From: Caballeronia zhejiangensis | GTDB taxonomy: Bacteria; Pseudomonadota; Gammaproteobacteria; Burkholderiales; Burkholderiaceae | DNA length: 64,000 bases | Direction of reading: 5' to 3' | Assembly (NCBI RefSeq): GCF_000698575.1 | Contig: NZ_JFHD01000005.1 | Coordinates: 186,001 to 250,000 of the forward strand | In this document: piece after piece, positions 27,511-37,537 of the stretch | Layout of the letters: each line of letters starts with the position of its first letter | Numbering within the stretch: the stretch's first letter is position 1 | Program-made: the position numbers and the translations under genes | Notes under the pieces: generated by a model | Seen by the model: only the letters and a program-made list of their open reading frames with translations | Database searches by the model: none | What the model was told of the DNA's origin: nothing

Positions 27511-29200
27511 GCGCGTTCTCCGTGCTTTCCGAGCCGATCGGCGTCTGACCGTGCGCGAAATCGCCCGCTCGACGGAAATCGTCGAGATCGTTCACGCCGC
27601 GCCAGTGGCCGTGCACGTATTGCACTTCGATTTTCTGGCCATCGGCGATCAGCGCGTTGAGAAGCGCGGCCGTGTCGAGCGTGTCGAAATCGGCGCGTTG
27701 CTGCAGCGTGCCGAGCGTTGCGAGCAGGCGTTCGCGCGCAGCGGCGCGCACCTTGACGAGGCCCATCCAGCGGCCTTGCGGCGCGCGTCCATCGGCGATC
27801 ATCTGGCCCGCGCCGACCACGCTTTCGAGCCACACTTTCTGGCCGAAGAGCGCGCGGTCGTCAGCGGTCGAGCAGTACGCGAAATCGGTTGCCGCCGCGC
27901 CCGCCTGTAGCGTCTGCGACGAATCGACGACCACGCAGAAGTCGCTGTCCGACTCGACCAGATCGCGCAGGATGTAGCTGCGGAACAGCAGGTCGCCGTA
28001 GGAAATCACAGTGTCGCCGTTCATGTGCTGGACGGCGCACGCGAGCGACGCAAGTTCGCCCGTGCTTTCGTGCTTCTCGTTGACGACGAGGCGGATGCCG
28101 CCCTTCTCGATCGCATCGGCGCGATATCCGCCGACCACGGTGATGTCGTTGATGCTTTCCTTCTTGAACGCCTCGACGAGATGGCGCAGCAGCGGCTTGC
28201 CGGCGACCGGCAGCATCACCTTCGGACGCGCTTCGGTCAGCGCTTCGAGGCCCGCGCCGCGGCTCGCGGCGAGCACGATCGCGCTGCGCTTCTCGTTGGC
28301 CGCGCTCAGGTAGATGTTCTCGGCGGCGGAATATTCGTCCGCGTCCTGCAGACGGAAAATCTCGTTCACCGACGCGATGCGGTCCTCGACGTTGACGAGC
28401 GTCTCGCTGTCGTGGATTTCCTTCGCGATCGCCTGCATCGCCGAAACCGCGCCGCGAATCAGATGATTCGCCCAGATCACGCAGCTGATGCCCGCCTGAC
28501 GGAACGCATCGGTGGGCGTGCTGTAGTACTTCGTCGGCACGATGACGAGCGGACCGCGCCCCGCCCATTCGCGCGCGAACGTGAGGATTTCGTCGGGCTT
28601 CGAGAGCTTGCTGTGGATGAGAATCGCATCGGCGCCCGCCTGGCGATACGCTTCGGCGCGCTTCAACGCCTCTTCCATGCCCCAGCCGGCGATCAGCGCT
28701 TCCACGCGCGCGACGATCGAAAAATTCGGATCGCTTTGCGAATCCTTGCCCGCCTTGATCTTGCCGCAGAACTCGTCGATATCCGCGAGCGGCTGCGCTT
28801 CGCCGTTGATGAAGCTGTTGGTCTTCGGAAACTGCTTGTCTTCGATGCACACGCCCGCGATGCCGCGTTGCTCGAGCTTGCGCACGAGACGCCGCACGTT
28901 GTTGAAGTTGCCGTAGCCGGTATCGCCGTCGAGCAGGATCGGCAGATCGCTTGCGTCGGCCATGAATTCGAGGTTGTCGACGACCTGCGTCCAGCTCGCT
29001 TCGTTGTTGTCGCGCACGCCGAATTGCGCGGAGATCGACAGGCCCGAGCCCCAGATCGCCTTGAAGCCGGCTTCCTTCGCGATGCGCGCCGAAATGCCGT
29101 TGTGCGCTTCCATCAGGAATTCGAGGCGGTTGCTTTGCAGCATTTCGCGCAGGCGCAGCGTGCGCGAGTAGCCAACCGGGATTTGCGTGGGTGCGTTCAT
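27503..29200 (-). CDS. aepX: Phosphoenolpyruvate mutase fused to a nucleotidyltransferase
   Basis: 565 residues. Residues ~12-295 are PEP mutase: '[18 protein letters not shown]' (DGDTGYGN at 91-98) and the diagnostic '[10 protein letters not shown]' (120-129), which separates C-P bond-forming mutases from isocitrate lyase-type relatives. Residues ~306-560 form a sugar-nucleotidyltransferase-like domain ([20 protein letters not shown], then [11 protein letters not shown]), comparable to PntC CTP:phosphonate cytidylyltransferases that can be fused to PepM. Its nucleotide loop reads AASRGAG rather than AAGxGxR, so activity is not certain. ATG at 29198-29200; overlaps its neighbours by 4 and 8 bp. 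Confidence 0.95.
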   Translation of the reverse strand: MNAPTQIPVGYSRTLRLREMLQSNRLEFLMEAHNGISARIAKEAGFKAIWGSGLSISAQFGVRDNNEASWTQVVDNLEFMADASDLPILLDGDTGYGNFNNVRRLVRKLEQRGIAGVCIEDKQFPKTNSFINGEAQPLADIDEFCGKIKAGKDSQSDPNFSIVARVEALIAGWGMEEALKRAEAYRQAGADAILIHSKLSKPDEILTFAREWAGRGPLVIVPTKYYSTPTDAFRQAGISCVIWANHLIRGAVSAMQAIAKEIHDSETLVNVEDRIASVNEIFRLQDADEYSAAENIYLSAANEKRSAIVLAASRGAGLEALTEARPKVMLPVAGKPLLRHLVEAFKKESINDITVVGGYRADAIEKGGIRLVVNEKHESTGELASLACAVQHMNGDTVISYGDLLFRSYILRDLVESDSDFCVVVDSSQTLQAGAAATDFAYCSTADDRALFGQKVWLESVVGAGQMIADGRAPQGRWMGLVKVRAAARERLLATLGTLQQRADFDTLDTAALLNALIADGQKIEVQYVHGHWRGVNDLDDFRRAGDFAHGQTPIGSESTENARD

Positions 29201-29973
29201 TGTTGCGAGGCTCCTGCAAACTGACGCAGCGCGTTGAGCGACGGCAACACTTCGTCCGCGGCGCGCTTCACGTCGTTCTGAAAATCGATTTCGATCCACG
29301 GCGCGCCGGTCACATCGGCGATATCGAACGCGTGGGACTTTTCCAGCAACAGGTCGCGCACCGCTTCTTCGTGCGGCATCTTCGCGCGGCCCGTCGCGAC
29401 ATAATCGGCGCAGATTTCGGCGAGGCGCGTGGCCGTCGCGTGATCGAAGCGGAAGAAGCCGACAGATTCGCCGATCGTGTCGTACTTCAGCCCCGCCGCG
29501 ACCTGCTTGCGCAGTTCGACCGGCACGCCGTTCTCGACGCACAGCTTCACCGGCTCGTCGCCGGCTTCGAAATCGCGATCGATCAGCAGACGATTCAACG
29601 AGCCGCCCGCGACGAGCGGCTCGAAGATGCGTTCGTCGTAGAGCACGTCGGCGTCCATCAGGAGGACGTCGCCGCCGCGCGTCATCGCGTCGCGCGCGGT
29701 GTGCACGGACAGCACGCTGCCGAGCGTGAATTCGTCGTTGACGACGATTTCCGTCTTCGGCTTCCAGTCGATCGCCGCAAGCTCCGCCTCGATCTGCTCG
29801 CTCTTGAAGCCGGTCACGAAGACGACTTCATCGACGTTCGCGGCTTTCAGAAAGTGCAGATGGCGTTCGAGCAACGATGCATCACCAAAGCGCAGCAGAC
29901 ACTTCGGCTTTTGCTGGCCTTCGGGCTGAACGAGGCGCAAGCCCATCCCGGCCGCAAGAATAATTGCGCGCAT
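29197..29973 (-). CDS. Nucleotidyltransferase, LicC-like (putative CTP:phospho(no)base cytidylyltransferase)
   Basis: 258 residues. The canonical nucleotide loop '[12 protein letters not shown]' (4-14), Lys23, the metal-binding '[10 protein letters not shown]' and the C-terminal '[18 protein letters not shown]' resemble LicC/phosphocholine cytidylyltransferases. Together with the PEP mutase next door this suggests formation of CMP-2-aminoethylphosphonate, but a role on another phosphobase is possible. ATG at 29971-29973 has AAGGGA upstream; the 3' end overlaps the PEP mutase start by 4 bp. Intact catalytic loop contrasts with the altered one in the fused domain. Confidence 0.85.
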   Translation of the reverse strand: MRAIILAAGMGLRLVQPEGQQKPKCLLRFGDASLLERHLHFLKAANVDEVVFVTGFKSEQIEAELAAIDWKPKTEIVVNDEFTLGSVLSVHTARDAMTRGGDVLLMDADVLYDERIFEPLVAGGSLNRLLIDRDFEAGDEPVKLCVENGVPVELRKQVAAGLKYDTIGESVGFFRFDHATATRLAEICADYVATGRAKMPHEEAVRDLLLEKSHAFDIADVTGAPWIEIDFQNDVKRAADEVLPSLNALRQFAGASQQ

Positions 29974-29997
29974 GCTTGTGTTCCCTTCGTGGGTGGG

Positions 29998-31014
29998 TCA
30001 GTCGATATCCGGCACGCGCGCGAGACGGCGGCGCTGCCAGCCTTTTTCAACGAAATGCAGATAGACGATGCCCGGCACGCCGAGCAGCAGTTCGCGCGCG
30101 CGCTTAGCAAGCGACAGCGCGAGCGCCGCTTCCGGCGGCAAGCCGACCAGACGCGCAAGCAGCAGATAGCCGCCTTCCTGCACGCCGAGCGAGCCGGGAA
30201 TGGCGAAGGCCGCGCCGCGAATCGCCTGGCCGAGACTTTCGAGCAGCAACGCTTCCGCCCAGCCGACCGGATGGCCGAGCAGATGCAGCGCAAGCCACAC
30301 TTCGCCCGTGCCGACGATCCAGCCGACGAGACTCAGCCCGAAGCTCGCCGCGACCTTGCCGCGCTCGCGATACATCTCGTGGACGGCGGCGTCGACGGCT
30401 TCGGCGCGCGTGACGAGCGACGACCAGTCGCGCTTCGCCGAGAACTTCGCGGCGATGCCGGACGCAAAGCGCATCGCGCGGCCGAAGAGACCGCGCCGCT
30501 GCGCGAGATAGAAACCGAAGATCATCAGACCGATCACGCCGATCACCGCGAGCACGGCGATCGTGACCGTCGATGACGAGCCGCCCGCCGCATAGCCTGT
30601 CAGCAGCACGACGCCGATCAGCGCGAAGATCAGTTGCGCGACGGTCTGCATCGTCGTGCTGACGGTGATGACGGCGGCCGCGTCGCGCGCGCGCATGCCG
30701 CGCTGCGCGAGATAGCGGACCATCAGCATCGGCCCGCCGATCTGGCCCGCTGGCATCAGGCTATTGACCGATTCGCCGGCCCAGCGCGCGAGCAAGGCGT
30801 CGCGCAGGGACACGTCGCGTTCCTTGCTGGAGAAGAGCACGCTGATCGCGCCGGCATCGACGACGAGCGGCACGAAGTGAAACGCCGCGACCGCGATCAA
30901 TCCCCAGCCCGCCGCGGCCAGCGTCGATGCAACCGAACCGAAGCCTTGCCAGCCGAGCAGCGCGATGAACAGCACCACGCCGACCGACAGCAGGAATGTG
31001 CCCGCGCGGCTCAT
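29998..31014 (-). CDS. Flippase-like membrane protein (LPG-synthase TM / HpnL-like family)
   Basis: 338 residues, about eight membrane segments. 'ARWAGESVNSLMPAGQIGGP' and 'GSLGVQEGGYLLLARLVGLP' are family motifs of the lysylphosphatidylglycerol-synthase transmembrane domain proteins (UPF0104/YbhN/HpnL). Related domains move lipids between leaflets in MprF. In this operon it may translocate the product of the CDP-alcohol transferase (inference). ATG at 31012-31014 overlaps the oxygenase stop by 4 bp; 24 bp separate it from the nucleotidyltransferase. Confidence 0.85.
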   Translation of the reverse strand: MSRAGTFLLSVGVVLFIALLGWQGFGSVASTLAAAGWGLIAVAAFHFVPLVVDAGAISVLFSSKERDVSLRDALLARWAGESVNSLMPAGQIGGPMLMVRYLAQRGMRARDAAAVITVSTTMQTVAQLIFALIGVVLLTGYAAGGSSSTVTIAVLAVIGVIGLMIFGFYLAQRRGLFGRAMRFASGIAAKFSAKRDWSSLVTRAEAVDAAVHEMYRERGKVAASFGLSLVGWIVGTGEVWLALHLLGHPVGWAEALLLESLGQAIRGAAFAIPGSLGVQEGGYLLLARLVGLPPEAALALSLAKRARELLLGVPGIVYLHFVEKGWQRRRLARVPDID

Positions 31015-31823
31015 GCCTGTCCGTTCTTGCCGCCCTTGCGGCGAAAGACCTGCCTGAATCCGAAATACGCGATCGAGTCTTTCATGTTCGAGATGAAGCG
31101 CTGAAACGGACGCATGTTCGGGTTCGTCACGTACTCGAACGTGAGCGACACGCGCATCTCGTTTTCGCCGAGCGGCGTGACGCGATGGCGCAGCTTGTCG
31201 CCGTCGAAAAACACGAACGCGCCGGGCGGATATTGCACGGAGCCCGGCTGATCGGGAACCGCCGGATTCTTCGTGTGCAGTTCGTAATCGAGCTTGCAGG
31301 ACGAATCGTCGATCACGCCGAGCAGGAGCGTGTAGCGGCGGCCATCGTAATACGACGTGTCGTAATGCCAGCCGATGTGGTCGCCGGGCTTCGTGTAAAA
31401 GTAAAGCGCGTAGGCGTGAGGATCGTCCTCCGGCGAGAGTTGCAGCTTGTCGCCGGTGATCGATTCCAGCCACTTGATGAGCGCTTCCGATCGATACAGG
31501 TCGGCGATGAACGGCGCGAGCTTGTCGAGCGTGTGACGGCTCACGCTGCCGCCCGCCTTGTGCCCCGGCAGATAGTTGCGGTTCACGGACGGCATCACGT
31601 CGTGCACGGCGGCGATCAGCCGCTCCGTGTAGTCGCGCGGCAGGAAGTCTTCGATATAGAGAAACGAGCCTTGCTGACCGTACTCGTCGCGCAGCTTCGG
31701 CGTCTGCAGCGCGGCGAGGCGCGCGTTCATCGTCGAATCGATATCGCGCTTCGACGGGCGCGCGGTCGTCGCCGTCTGCGCCGGTTGTGTCAGCGTGCTC
31801 TCCGGAGTTGCCGTATCGCTCAT
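31011..31823 (-). CDS. Fe(II)/2-oxoglutarate-dependent oxygenase
   Basis: 270 residues. The facial triad appears as His153-x-Asp155 ('HIGWHYDTSYYDG') and His213 ('LRHRVTPLGE'), with Arg224 as the probable 2-oxoglutarate anchor ('NEMRVSLTFE'). The domain is related to prolyl-hydroxylase-like enzymes and to the HalD/BesD halogenase group, but the Asp is kept, so hydroxylation rather than halogenation is expected. Substrate unknown; AEP or its lipid derivative is suggested only by context. Coupled to both neighbours by 4 bp overlaps. Confidence 0.85.
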   Translation of the reverse strand: MSDTATPESTLTQPAQTATTARPSKRDIDSTMNARLAALQTPKLRDEYGQQGSFLYIEDFLPRDYTERLIAAVHDVMPSVNRNYLPGHKAGGSVSRHTLDKLAPFIADLYRSEALIKWLESITGDKLQLSPEDDPHAYALYFYTKPGDHIGWHYDTSYYDGRRYTLLLGVIDDSSCKLDYELHTKNPAVPDQPGSVQYPPGAFVFFDGDKLRHRVTPLGENEMRVSLTFEYVTNPNMRPFQRFISNMKDSIAYFGFRQVFRRKGGKNGQA

Positions 31824-32518
31824 CTCACCGCCTGGAAATCTTTGTCGTCTTTTGCATGCGTGGCCTGCGCGCGGCGTTTCGTCTGCGCGACGACGCGCTG
31901 ATAGTCCACCGCCACATAAATGGCGAAGAGCGGCGCGCCGATCGCCGCGGCGATCAGAAACGGCGTCATGCCGTTCAGAATGGTCACGAGCGGAAGCAGA
32001 TACAGCACGTCTTCCGTTTCGAATCCGGCCAACGACGCCTGTTTCGTGCCCGACTTGCCGATCATCGATTCGATACGCATGCGCAGGAAAAAGATCAGCG
32101 CAACCGCCACGCCCGCCATGCCGCCGAGCCATTGGGCGGGCACGATCATCGACGGATGATGCACGGCCACGTAAAACCCGATGCCGAGGAACAGCAGCAC
32201 CGTCACGAGCGCATCGCACGCGAGATCGTAGAAATGGCCGATCTTGCTCGACTGGCCGCTGATGCGCGCGAGTTCGCCGTCGGTGTGATCGACGAAATTC
32301 GACAGCGCGATCAGAAGCGCGCCGAGCGTGCACATCCAGAACTGGCCGAGCGACAGATACCACGCTCCAGCCAAGCCGATGGCGAGGCGCAGCGTGGTCA
32401 GATGGTTGGGCGTTACCGGCGTGCCGACGAGCGGCGTGACGAGACGGCGTGCGAGCCGCGCATCCCATGTGGTGGGCTCGGGAACGGCTTCAGGATTGGG
32501 CGGACACGATTTTGTCAT
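31820..32518 (-). CDS. CDP-alcohol phosphatidyltransferase
   Basis: 232 residues with 5-6 membrane segments. The full catalytic signature D-x2-D-G-x2-A-R-x8-G-x3-D-x3-D is present: Asp77, Asp80, Gly81, Ala84, Arg85, Gly94, Asp98 and Asp102 (in 'NFVDHTDGELARISGQS'). These enzymes exchange a CMP-linked group with an alcohol, making phospholipid head groups. In a cluster with PEP mutase and cytidylyltransferases the natural donor could be CMP-AEP and the acceptor a diacylglycerol (inference). First gene of the operon; only a weak GGG precedes its ATG. Confidence 0.9.
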   Translation of the reverse strand: MTKSCPPNPEAVPEPTTWDARLARRLVTPLVGTPVTPNHLTTLRLAIGLAGAWYLSLGQFWMCTLGALLIALSNFVDHTDGELARISGQSSKIGHFYDLACDALVTVLLFLGIGFYVAVHHPSMIVPAQWLGGMAGVAVALIFFLRMRIESMIGKSGTKQASLAGFETEDVLYLLPLVTILNGMTPFLIAAAIGAPLFAIYVAVDYQRVVAQTKRRAQATHAKDDKDFQAVR

Positions 32519-32705
32519 CCCGGGAATATATCGCTAATTGACCGAAGCTGCATATATTGCGGCCCGGCGCCGCCGCGATATTTCCCTGTTTAGTCAAGGG
32601 CGGCGGGCGTGTTTGAAACATTTCCCGAAGCCGTAAAAGGCAATGCTCACTGCGCATGACGGCAAAAAATTCCGATGCCGTTTTCGCGTCGATGCGACGG
32701 CCCGA

Positions 32706-33425
32706 TCAATCGACGGTTTTCGCTGCGGGCGCGGGTGCGACGCTGCGCTCGTTCGGTCCGGCCGACGCGGCCGTCTCGTTCGACATGCCGCCGCTCTTGT
32801 CCACCGGCAGCGTCACCGTTCTGACCGTGCCGTTACCGAGCGGAAAGTCCGCCAGCGCGCTGCGCACGAGATACGGCATCGCCTGATACAGCGACGGATC
32901 GCCCGTCGCGTTCACCGCCGTCACCTTGTACGTCTCGCGGCCGGTCTTGCGGTCGTTCATGCGGATCTGCAGCGCGTGCGTATAGACCGGATAGCTCTGA
33001 TCGACGTAACCCGTCGCGCCCCACGAACCGTACGGCCCCCACCCGCCCCACGGTCCGCCCCAGTATGGGCCGGCGCCCCACGGACCGTACATCGGCCACG
33101 GATCGTAGTAGACCGGTTGACGCACGGTCACCATGTCGCCGCGAACCGAATAGGCGATCGCGATCTGATAGTTCGCGCTCGCCTCGGGCGCCTGACGGAA
33201 GTTGTACTTCGCGAGTTCGTTGGCGACGAGCGTCTCGTAGGTCGTCTGCTCGATGCTGTTCTGCTGCTCGCTCTTGCGCGTGAACGCGTAGGTGCGGGTC
33301 GCGTCGCTGCCGCTCCAGTCGGAGAATGCAGTGACCTGCGTCTGCACGTAGGTCGTGCAGCCGGCGAGCCACATCGCCGCCAGCATCAGCGGCCATGTGA
33401 CGAGCGTCCTGATCGGGAATTTCAT
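32706..33425 (-). CDS. DUF4136 lipoprotein with aromatic/glycine-rich insert
   Basis: 239 residues. A lipoprotein signal (MKFPIRTLVTWPLMLAAMWL, lipobox LAGC) is followed by a DUF4136-type fold: 'TRTYAFTRKSEQQNSIEQTT', 'VANELAKYNF', 'ASANYQIAIAYSV'. Mid-protein there is an unusual Trp/Gly/Pro/Tyr stretch (YDPWPMYGPWGAGPYWGGPW). The ATG at 33423-33425 is preferred because GAGG lies 8 nt upstream. Function unknown; divergent from pepN and 187 bp upstream of the phosphonate operon on the same strand. Confidence 0.82.
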   Translation of the reverse strand: MKFPIRTLVTWPLMLAAMWLAGCTTYVQTQVTAFSDWSGSDATRTYAFTRKSEQQNSIEQTTYETLVANELAKYNFRQAPEASANYQIAIAYSVRGDMVTVRQPVYYDPWPMYGPWGAGPYWGGPWGGWGPYGSWGATGYVDQSYPVYTHALQIRMNDRKTGRETYKVTAVNATGDPSLYQAMPYLVRSALADFPLGNGTVRTVTLPVDKSGGMSNETAASAGPNERSVAPAPAAKTVD

Positions 33426-33533
33426 GGTCGTCCTCACTTCGTTCAGCACCCTTCTCCGTTATAGACAGCACCGCCTTGCGTCGCATGGCGGCGTCCTTGT
33501 TTTGTGGGGTCCACGACGCGTGGCGCCGCCCGA

Positions 33534-33561
33534 TTCACGATCGCCGGGCGGCTTGTACAAT
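33534..33561 (+). promoter_or_regulatory. Candidate pepN promoter
   Basis: TTCACG, ~16 bp, TACAAT (about 33556-33561), some 65 bp upstream of the pepN start in the divergent spacer. Confidence 0.35.
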
Positions 33562-33625
33562 GATTCGACCAGGCGCGCACGCGCGAGACGCCGGCGCCGT
33601 TCAATCCAAACATGAAGATCTTGCC

Positions 33626-36343
33626 ATGTCTACCACGACCGCATCCGCTGTGATTCGCCGCCAGGACTACACGCCGCCCGCGTTCCTGATCGATTCCGTC
33701 GCGCTCGAATTCGACCTCGTGCCATCGCGCACGGTCGTGAAGAACACGATGAAGCTGCGGCGCAACCCCGACGCCCAAGGCGACGCATCGCGCCTCGAAC
33801 TGATGGGCGAGCAGCTCGAATTCGTGAGCGCGGCGATCGACGGCGTCGCGCACGCGGATGTCCGCGTCAATGAAAACGGACTGTCCATCGGCAGTATTCC
33901 CGCGGATGCTTTCGAGCTTAGCATCGAGAGCATCTGCAATCCGGCCGAGAACACGACGCTCTCCGGACTTTACGTCTCCAGTGGCAACTTCTTCACGCAG
34001 TGCGAAGCCGAGGGCTTTCGGCGCATCACCTACTTCCTCGATCGCCCGGATGTGATGGCTACCTACACCGTCACGCTGCGCGCCGACAAGACCGCGTGTC
34101 CGGTGCTGCTGTCGAACGGCAATCTGATCGAGGAAGGCGATCTGCCCGATGGCCGCCACTTCGCCAAATGGGAAGATCCGTTCAAGAAGCCGAGTTATCT
34201 GTTCGCGCTCGTCGCGGGCAAGCTCGTGTGCATCGAGGAACGCATCGAATCGGGCTCGGGCAAGGAAAAGCTGCTGCAAGTCTGGGTCGAGCCGCACGAT
34301 CTCGACAAGACCCGTCACGCGATGGATTCGCTCATCAACTCGATCCGCTGGGACGAGAAGCGCTTCGGCCTCGAGCTCGATCTGGACCGCTTCATGATCG
34401 TCGCGGTGAGCGACTTCAACATGGGCGCGATGGAGAACAAGGGCCTCAACATCTTCAATACGAAGTATGTGCTCGCAAACCCGGAAACCGCGACGGACAC
34501 CGACTTCTCCAACATCGAGGCCGTGGTCGGCCACGAGTACTTCCATAACTGGACCGGCAATCGCGTAACCTGCCGCGACTGGTTCCAGTTGAGCCTGAAG
34601 GAAGGCCTGACCGTGTTTCGCGATCAGGAATTTTCCGCCGATATGGCCGCCGGCGACGTCGAGGGCGCGGCGAGCGCCGCCGCGCGCGCGACCAAGCGCA
34701 TCGAGGACGTGCGCGTGCTGCGTCAAATGCAGTTCGCCGAGGACGCCGGCCCGATGGCGCATCCGGTGCGCCCGGAAAGCTACGTCGAGATCAACAACTT
34801 CTACACGATGACCGTCTACGAAAAAGGCTCGGAAGTCGTGCGGATGTATCAGACGCTTTTCGGTCGCGACGGCTTCCGCCGCGGCATGGACCTGTATTTC
34901 AAGCGGTTCGACGGCCAGGCCGTGACCTGCGACGACTTCCGCCAGGCGCTCGCCGACGCGAATCATCGCGATCTCGCGCAATTCGAGCGCTGGTACAGCC
35001 AGGCGGGCACGCCGCGCGTGTCGGTGCGCGCAAATTACGACGCCGGGACGAAGCGCTACACGCTGACGCTCACGCAGGGTTACGGCGACGGGTCGGAAGC
35101 TGCGCGCGAAACGCAGAAGGGGCCGCTGCTGATTCCGTTCTCGGTCGGCCTGATCGGCCAGAACGGCGCGGACTTGCCGCTGCGCCTCGAAGGCGAGAAG
35201 GAACCGAACGGCACGACGCGCGTGCTCGAATTCACGGAGCGCGAGCAGTCGTTCACTTTCGTCGACGTGAACGAGGCGCCGCTGCCGTCGCTGCTGCGCA
35301 ATTTCTCCGCGCCGGTGATCGTCGAATACGACTATACGAACGATGAACTCGCGTTCCTGCTCGCGCACGACAGCGATCCGTTCAACCGCTGGGAAGCCGG
35401 CCAGCGGCTCGCCACGCGCGAGTTGCTGGCGCTCGCCGAGCGCGCGGCCAAGGGCGAGGCGCTCGCCATCGACGATCAGGTGATCGCCGCGTTCGCCCGC
35501 GTGCTCGACGACACCACGCTCACGCCCGCCTTCCGCGAGCTCGCGCTGATGCTGCCGTCGGAGAGCTATCTGGCCGAGCAGATGACCGTGTCCGATCCCG
35601 CCGCCGTCCACGCTGCGCGCGTGTTCATGAGCCGCCGTCTCGCGTCGCAAATGCGCGACAAATGGCTCGCGACGTACGAAGCGAACCGCACGCCGGGCGA
35701 ATATCGTCCGACGCCGGAAGACGCGGGCAAGCGCGGCCTGAAGAACCTCGCGCTCGCCTATCTCAGCCAGCTCGACGATCCGCGCGACGCCGTCAAGCTC
35801 GCGCAGGCGCAGTACGACGCCGCCAACAACATGACCGACCGCTCGGCGGCGCTTTCCGCGCTGCTGCTTGCGAGCGCGACCAAGGGCGCGGATGCGACCG
35901 TCGCGGACGCGGCGCTCGCGGACTTCTATCGCCGCTTCGAGAACGAGGCGCTCGTCATCGACAAGTGGTTCGCGCTTCAGGCGACGCAGCGCGGCGGTCC
36001 GGATCGCAAGGTAATCGAGATCGTGCGCAAGCTGATGCAGCATCCGGCGTTCAACATCAAGAATCCGAATCGCGCGCGCTCGCTGATCTTCAGCTTCTGC
36101 AGCGGCAATCCCGCGCAATTCCACGCCGCCGACGGCTCCGGCTACGCGTTCTGGGCCGAACAGGTGATCGCGCTCGACGCGCTCAATCCGCAGGTCGCGG
36201 CGCGGCTCGCACGCGGGCTCGAACTGTGGCGCCGCTTCACGCCGCAGTTGCGCGAGAAGATGCACGCGGCGTTGAGCGACGTCGCCGCGAAGGCGAAATC
36301 GCGCGACGTTCGCGAGGTCGTCGAAAAGGCGCTCGCTGCTTAA
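33626..36343 (+). CDS. pepN: Aminopeptidase N (M1 metallopeptidase)
   Basis: 905 residues. Exopeptidase motif 'MGAMENKGLN' and zinc motif H-E-x2-H with the downstream Glu ('VGHEYFHNWTGNRVTCRDWF', then LSLKEGLTVFRD) are intact. The length and C-terminal alpha-helical region (domain 4) match E. coli PepN, a cytosolic broad-specificity aminopeptidase that finishes protein turnover. Start chosen at MSTTTASAVIRRQDYTPPAF, where family similarity begins; the upstream extension is in the promoter area. Followed by a long GC-rich hairpin. Confidence 0.96.
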   Translation: MSTTTASAVIRRQDYTPPAFLIDSVALEFDLVPSRTVVKNTMKLRRNPDAQGDASRLELMGEQLEFVSAAIDGVAHADVRVNENGLSIGSIPADAFELSIESICNPAENTTLSGLYVSSGNFFTQCEAEGFRRITYFLDRPDVMATYTVTLRADKTACPVLLSNGNLIEEGDLPDGRHFAKWEDPFKKPSYLFALVAGKLVCIEERIESGSGKEKLLQVWVEPHDLDKTRHAMDSLINSIRWDEKRFGLELDLDRFMIVAVSDFNMGAMENKGLNIFNTKYVLANPETATDTDFSNIEAVVGHEYFHNWTGNRVTCRDWFQLSLKEGLTVFRDQEFSADMAAGDVEGAASAAARATKRIEDVRVLRQMQFAEDAGPMAHPVRPESYVEINNFYTMTVYEKGSEVVRMYQTLFGRDGFRRGMDLYFKRFDGQAVTCDDFRQALADANHRDLAQFERWYSQAGTPRVSVRANYDAGTKRYTLTLTQGYGDGSEAARETQKGPLLIPFSVGLIGQNGADLPLRLEGEKEPNGTTRVLEFTEREQSFTFVDVNEAPLPSLLRNFSAPVIVEYDYTNDELAFLLAHDSDPFNRWEAGQRLATRELLALAERAAKGEALAIDDQVIAAFARVLDDTTLTPAFRELALMLPSESYLAEQMTVSDPAAVHAARVFMSRRLASQMRDKWLATYEANRTPGEYRPTPEDAGKRGLKNLALAYLSQLDDPRDAVKLAQAQYDAANNMTDRSAALSALLLASATKGADATVADAALADFYRRFENEALVIDKWFALQATQRGGPDRKVIEIVRKLMQHPAFNIKNPNRARSLIFSFCSGNPAQFHAADGSGYAFWAEQVIALDALNPQVAARLARGLELWRRFTPQLREKMHAALSDVAAKAKSRDVREVVEKALAA

Positions 36344-36375
36344 GCGCTGTTTCGTCGGGAGTTTTTGGTGTTTAG

Positions 36376-36408
36376 CGGCCGCCGCGCGAGAACCTCGCGC
36401 GGCGGCCG
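36376..36408. terminator. 15-bp perfect GC-rich hairpin after pepN
   Basis: CGGCCGCCGCGCGAG / CTCGCGCGGCGGCCG with a 3-nt loop. No real U-tract follows (TTCTCGCTT), so it may be a partial terminator or mRNA-stabilising element. Confidence 0.6.
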
Positions 36409-36508
36409 TTCTCGCTTATGGCGGATGCAGGCGGTCGCTGTCACATGGAGCGGCCGGGTCGAGCGGTTAGAATCGTGAATATTCGTCTAACGCTCACGGA
36501 GCCTAAGC

Positions 36509-37528
<1,020 letters not shown>

Positions 37529-37537
37529 TCTAAGGTA

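Noticed and set aside
33443..36265. 940-codon open frame antisense to pepN
   Set aside because: Long antisense frames are usual opposite GC-rich genes with strong third-position bias; the product is an Arg/Ala/His-rich mirror with no domain, while pepN on the other strand is unmistakable.
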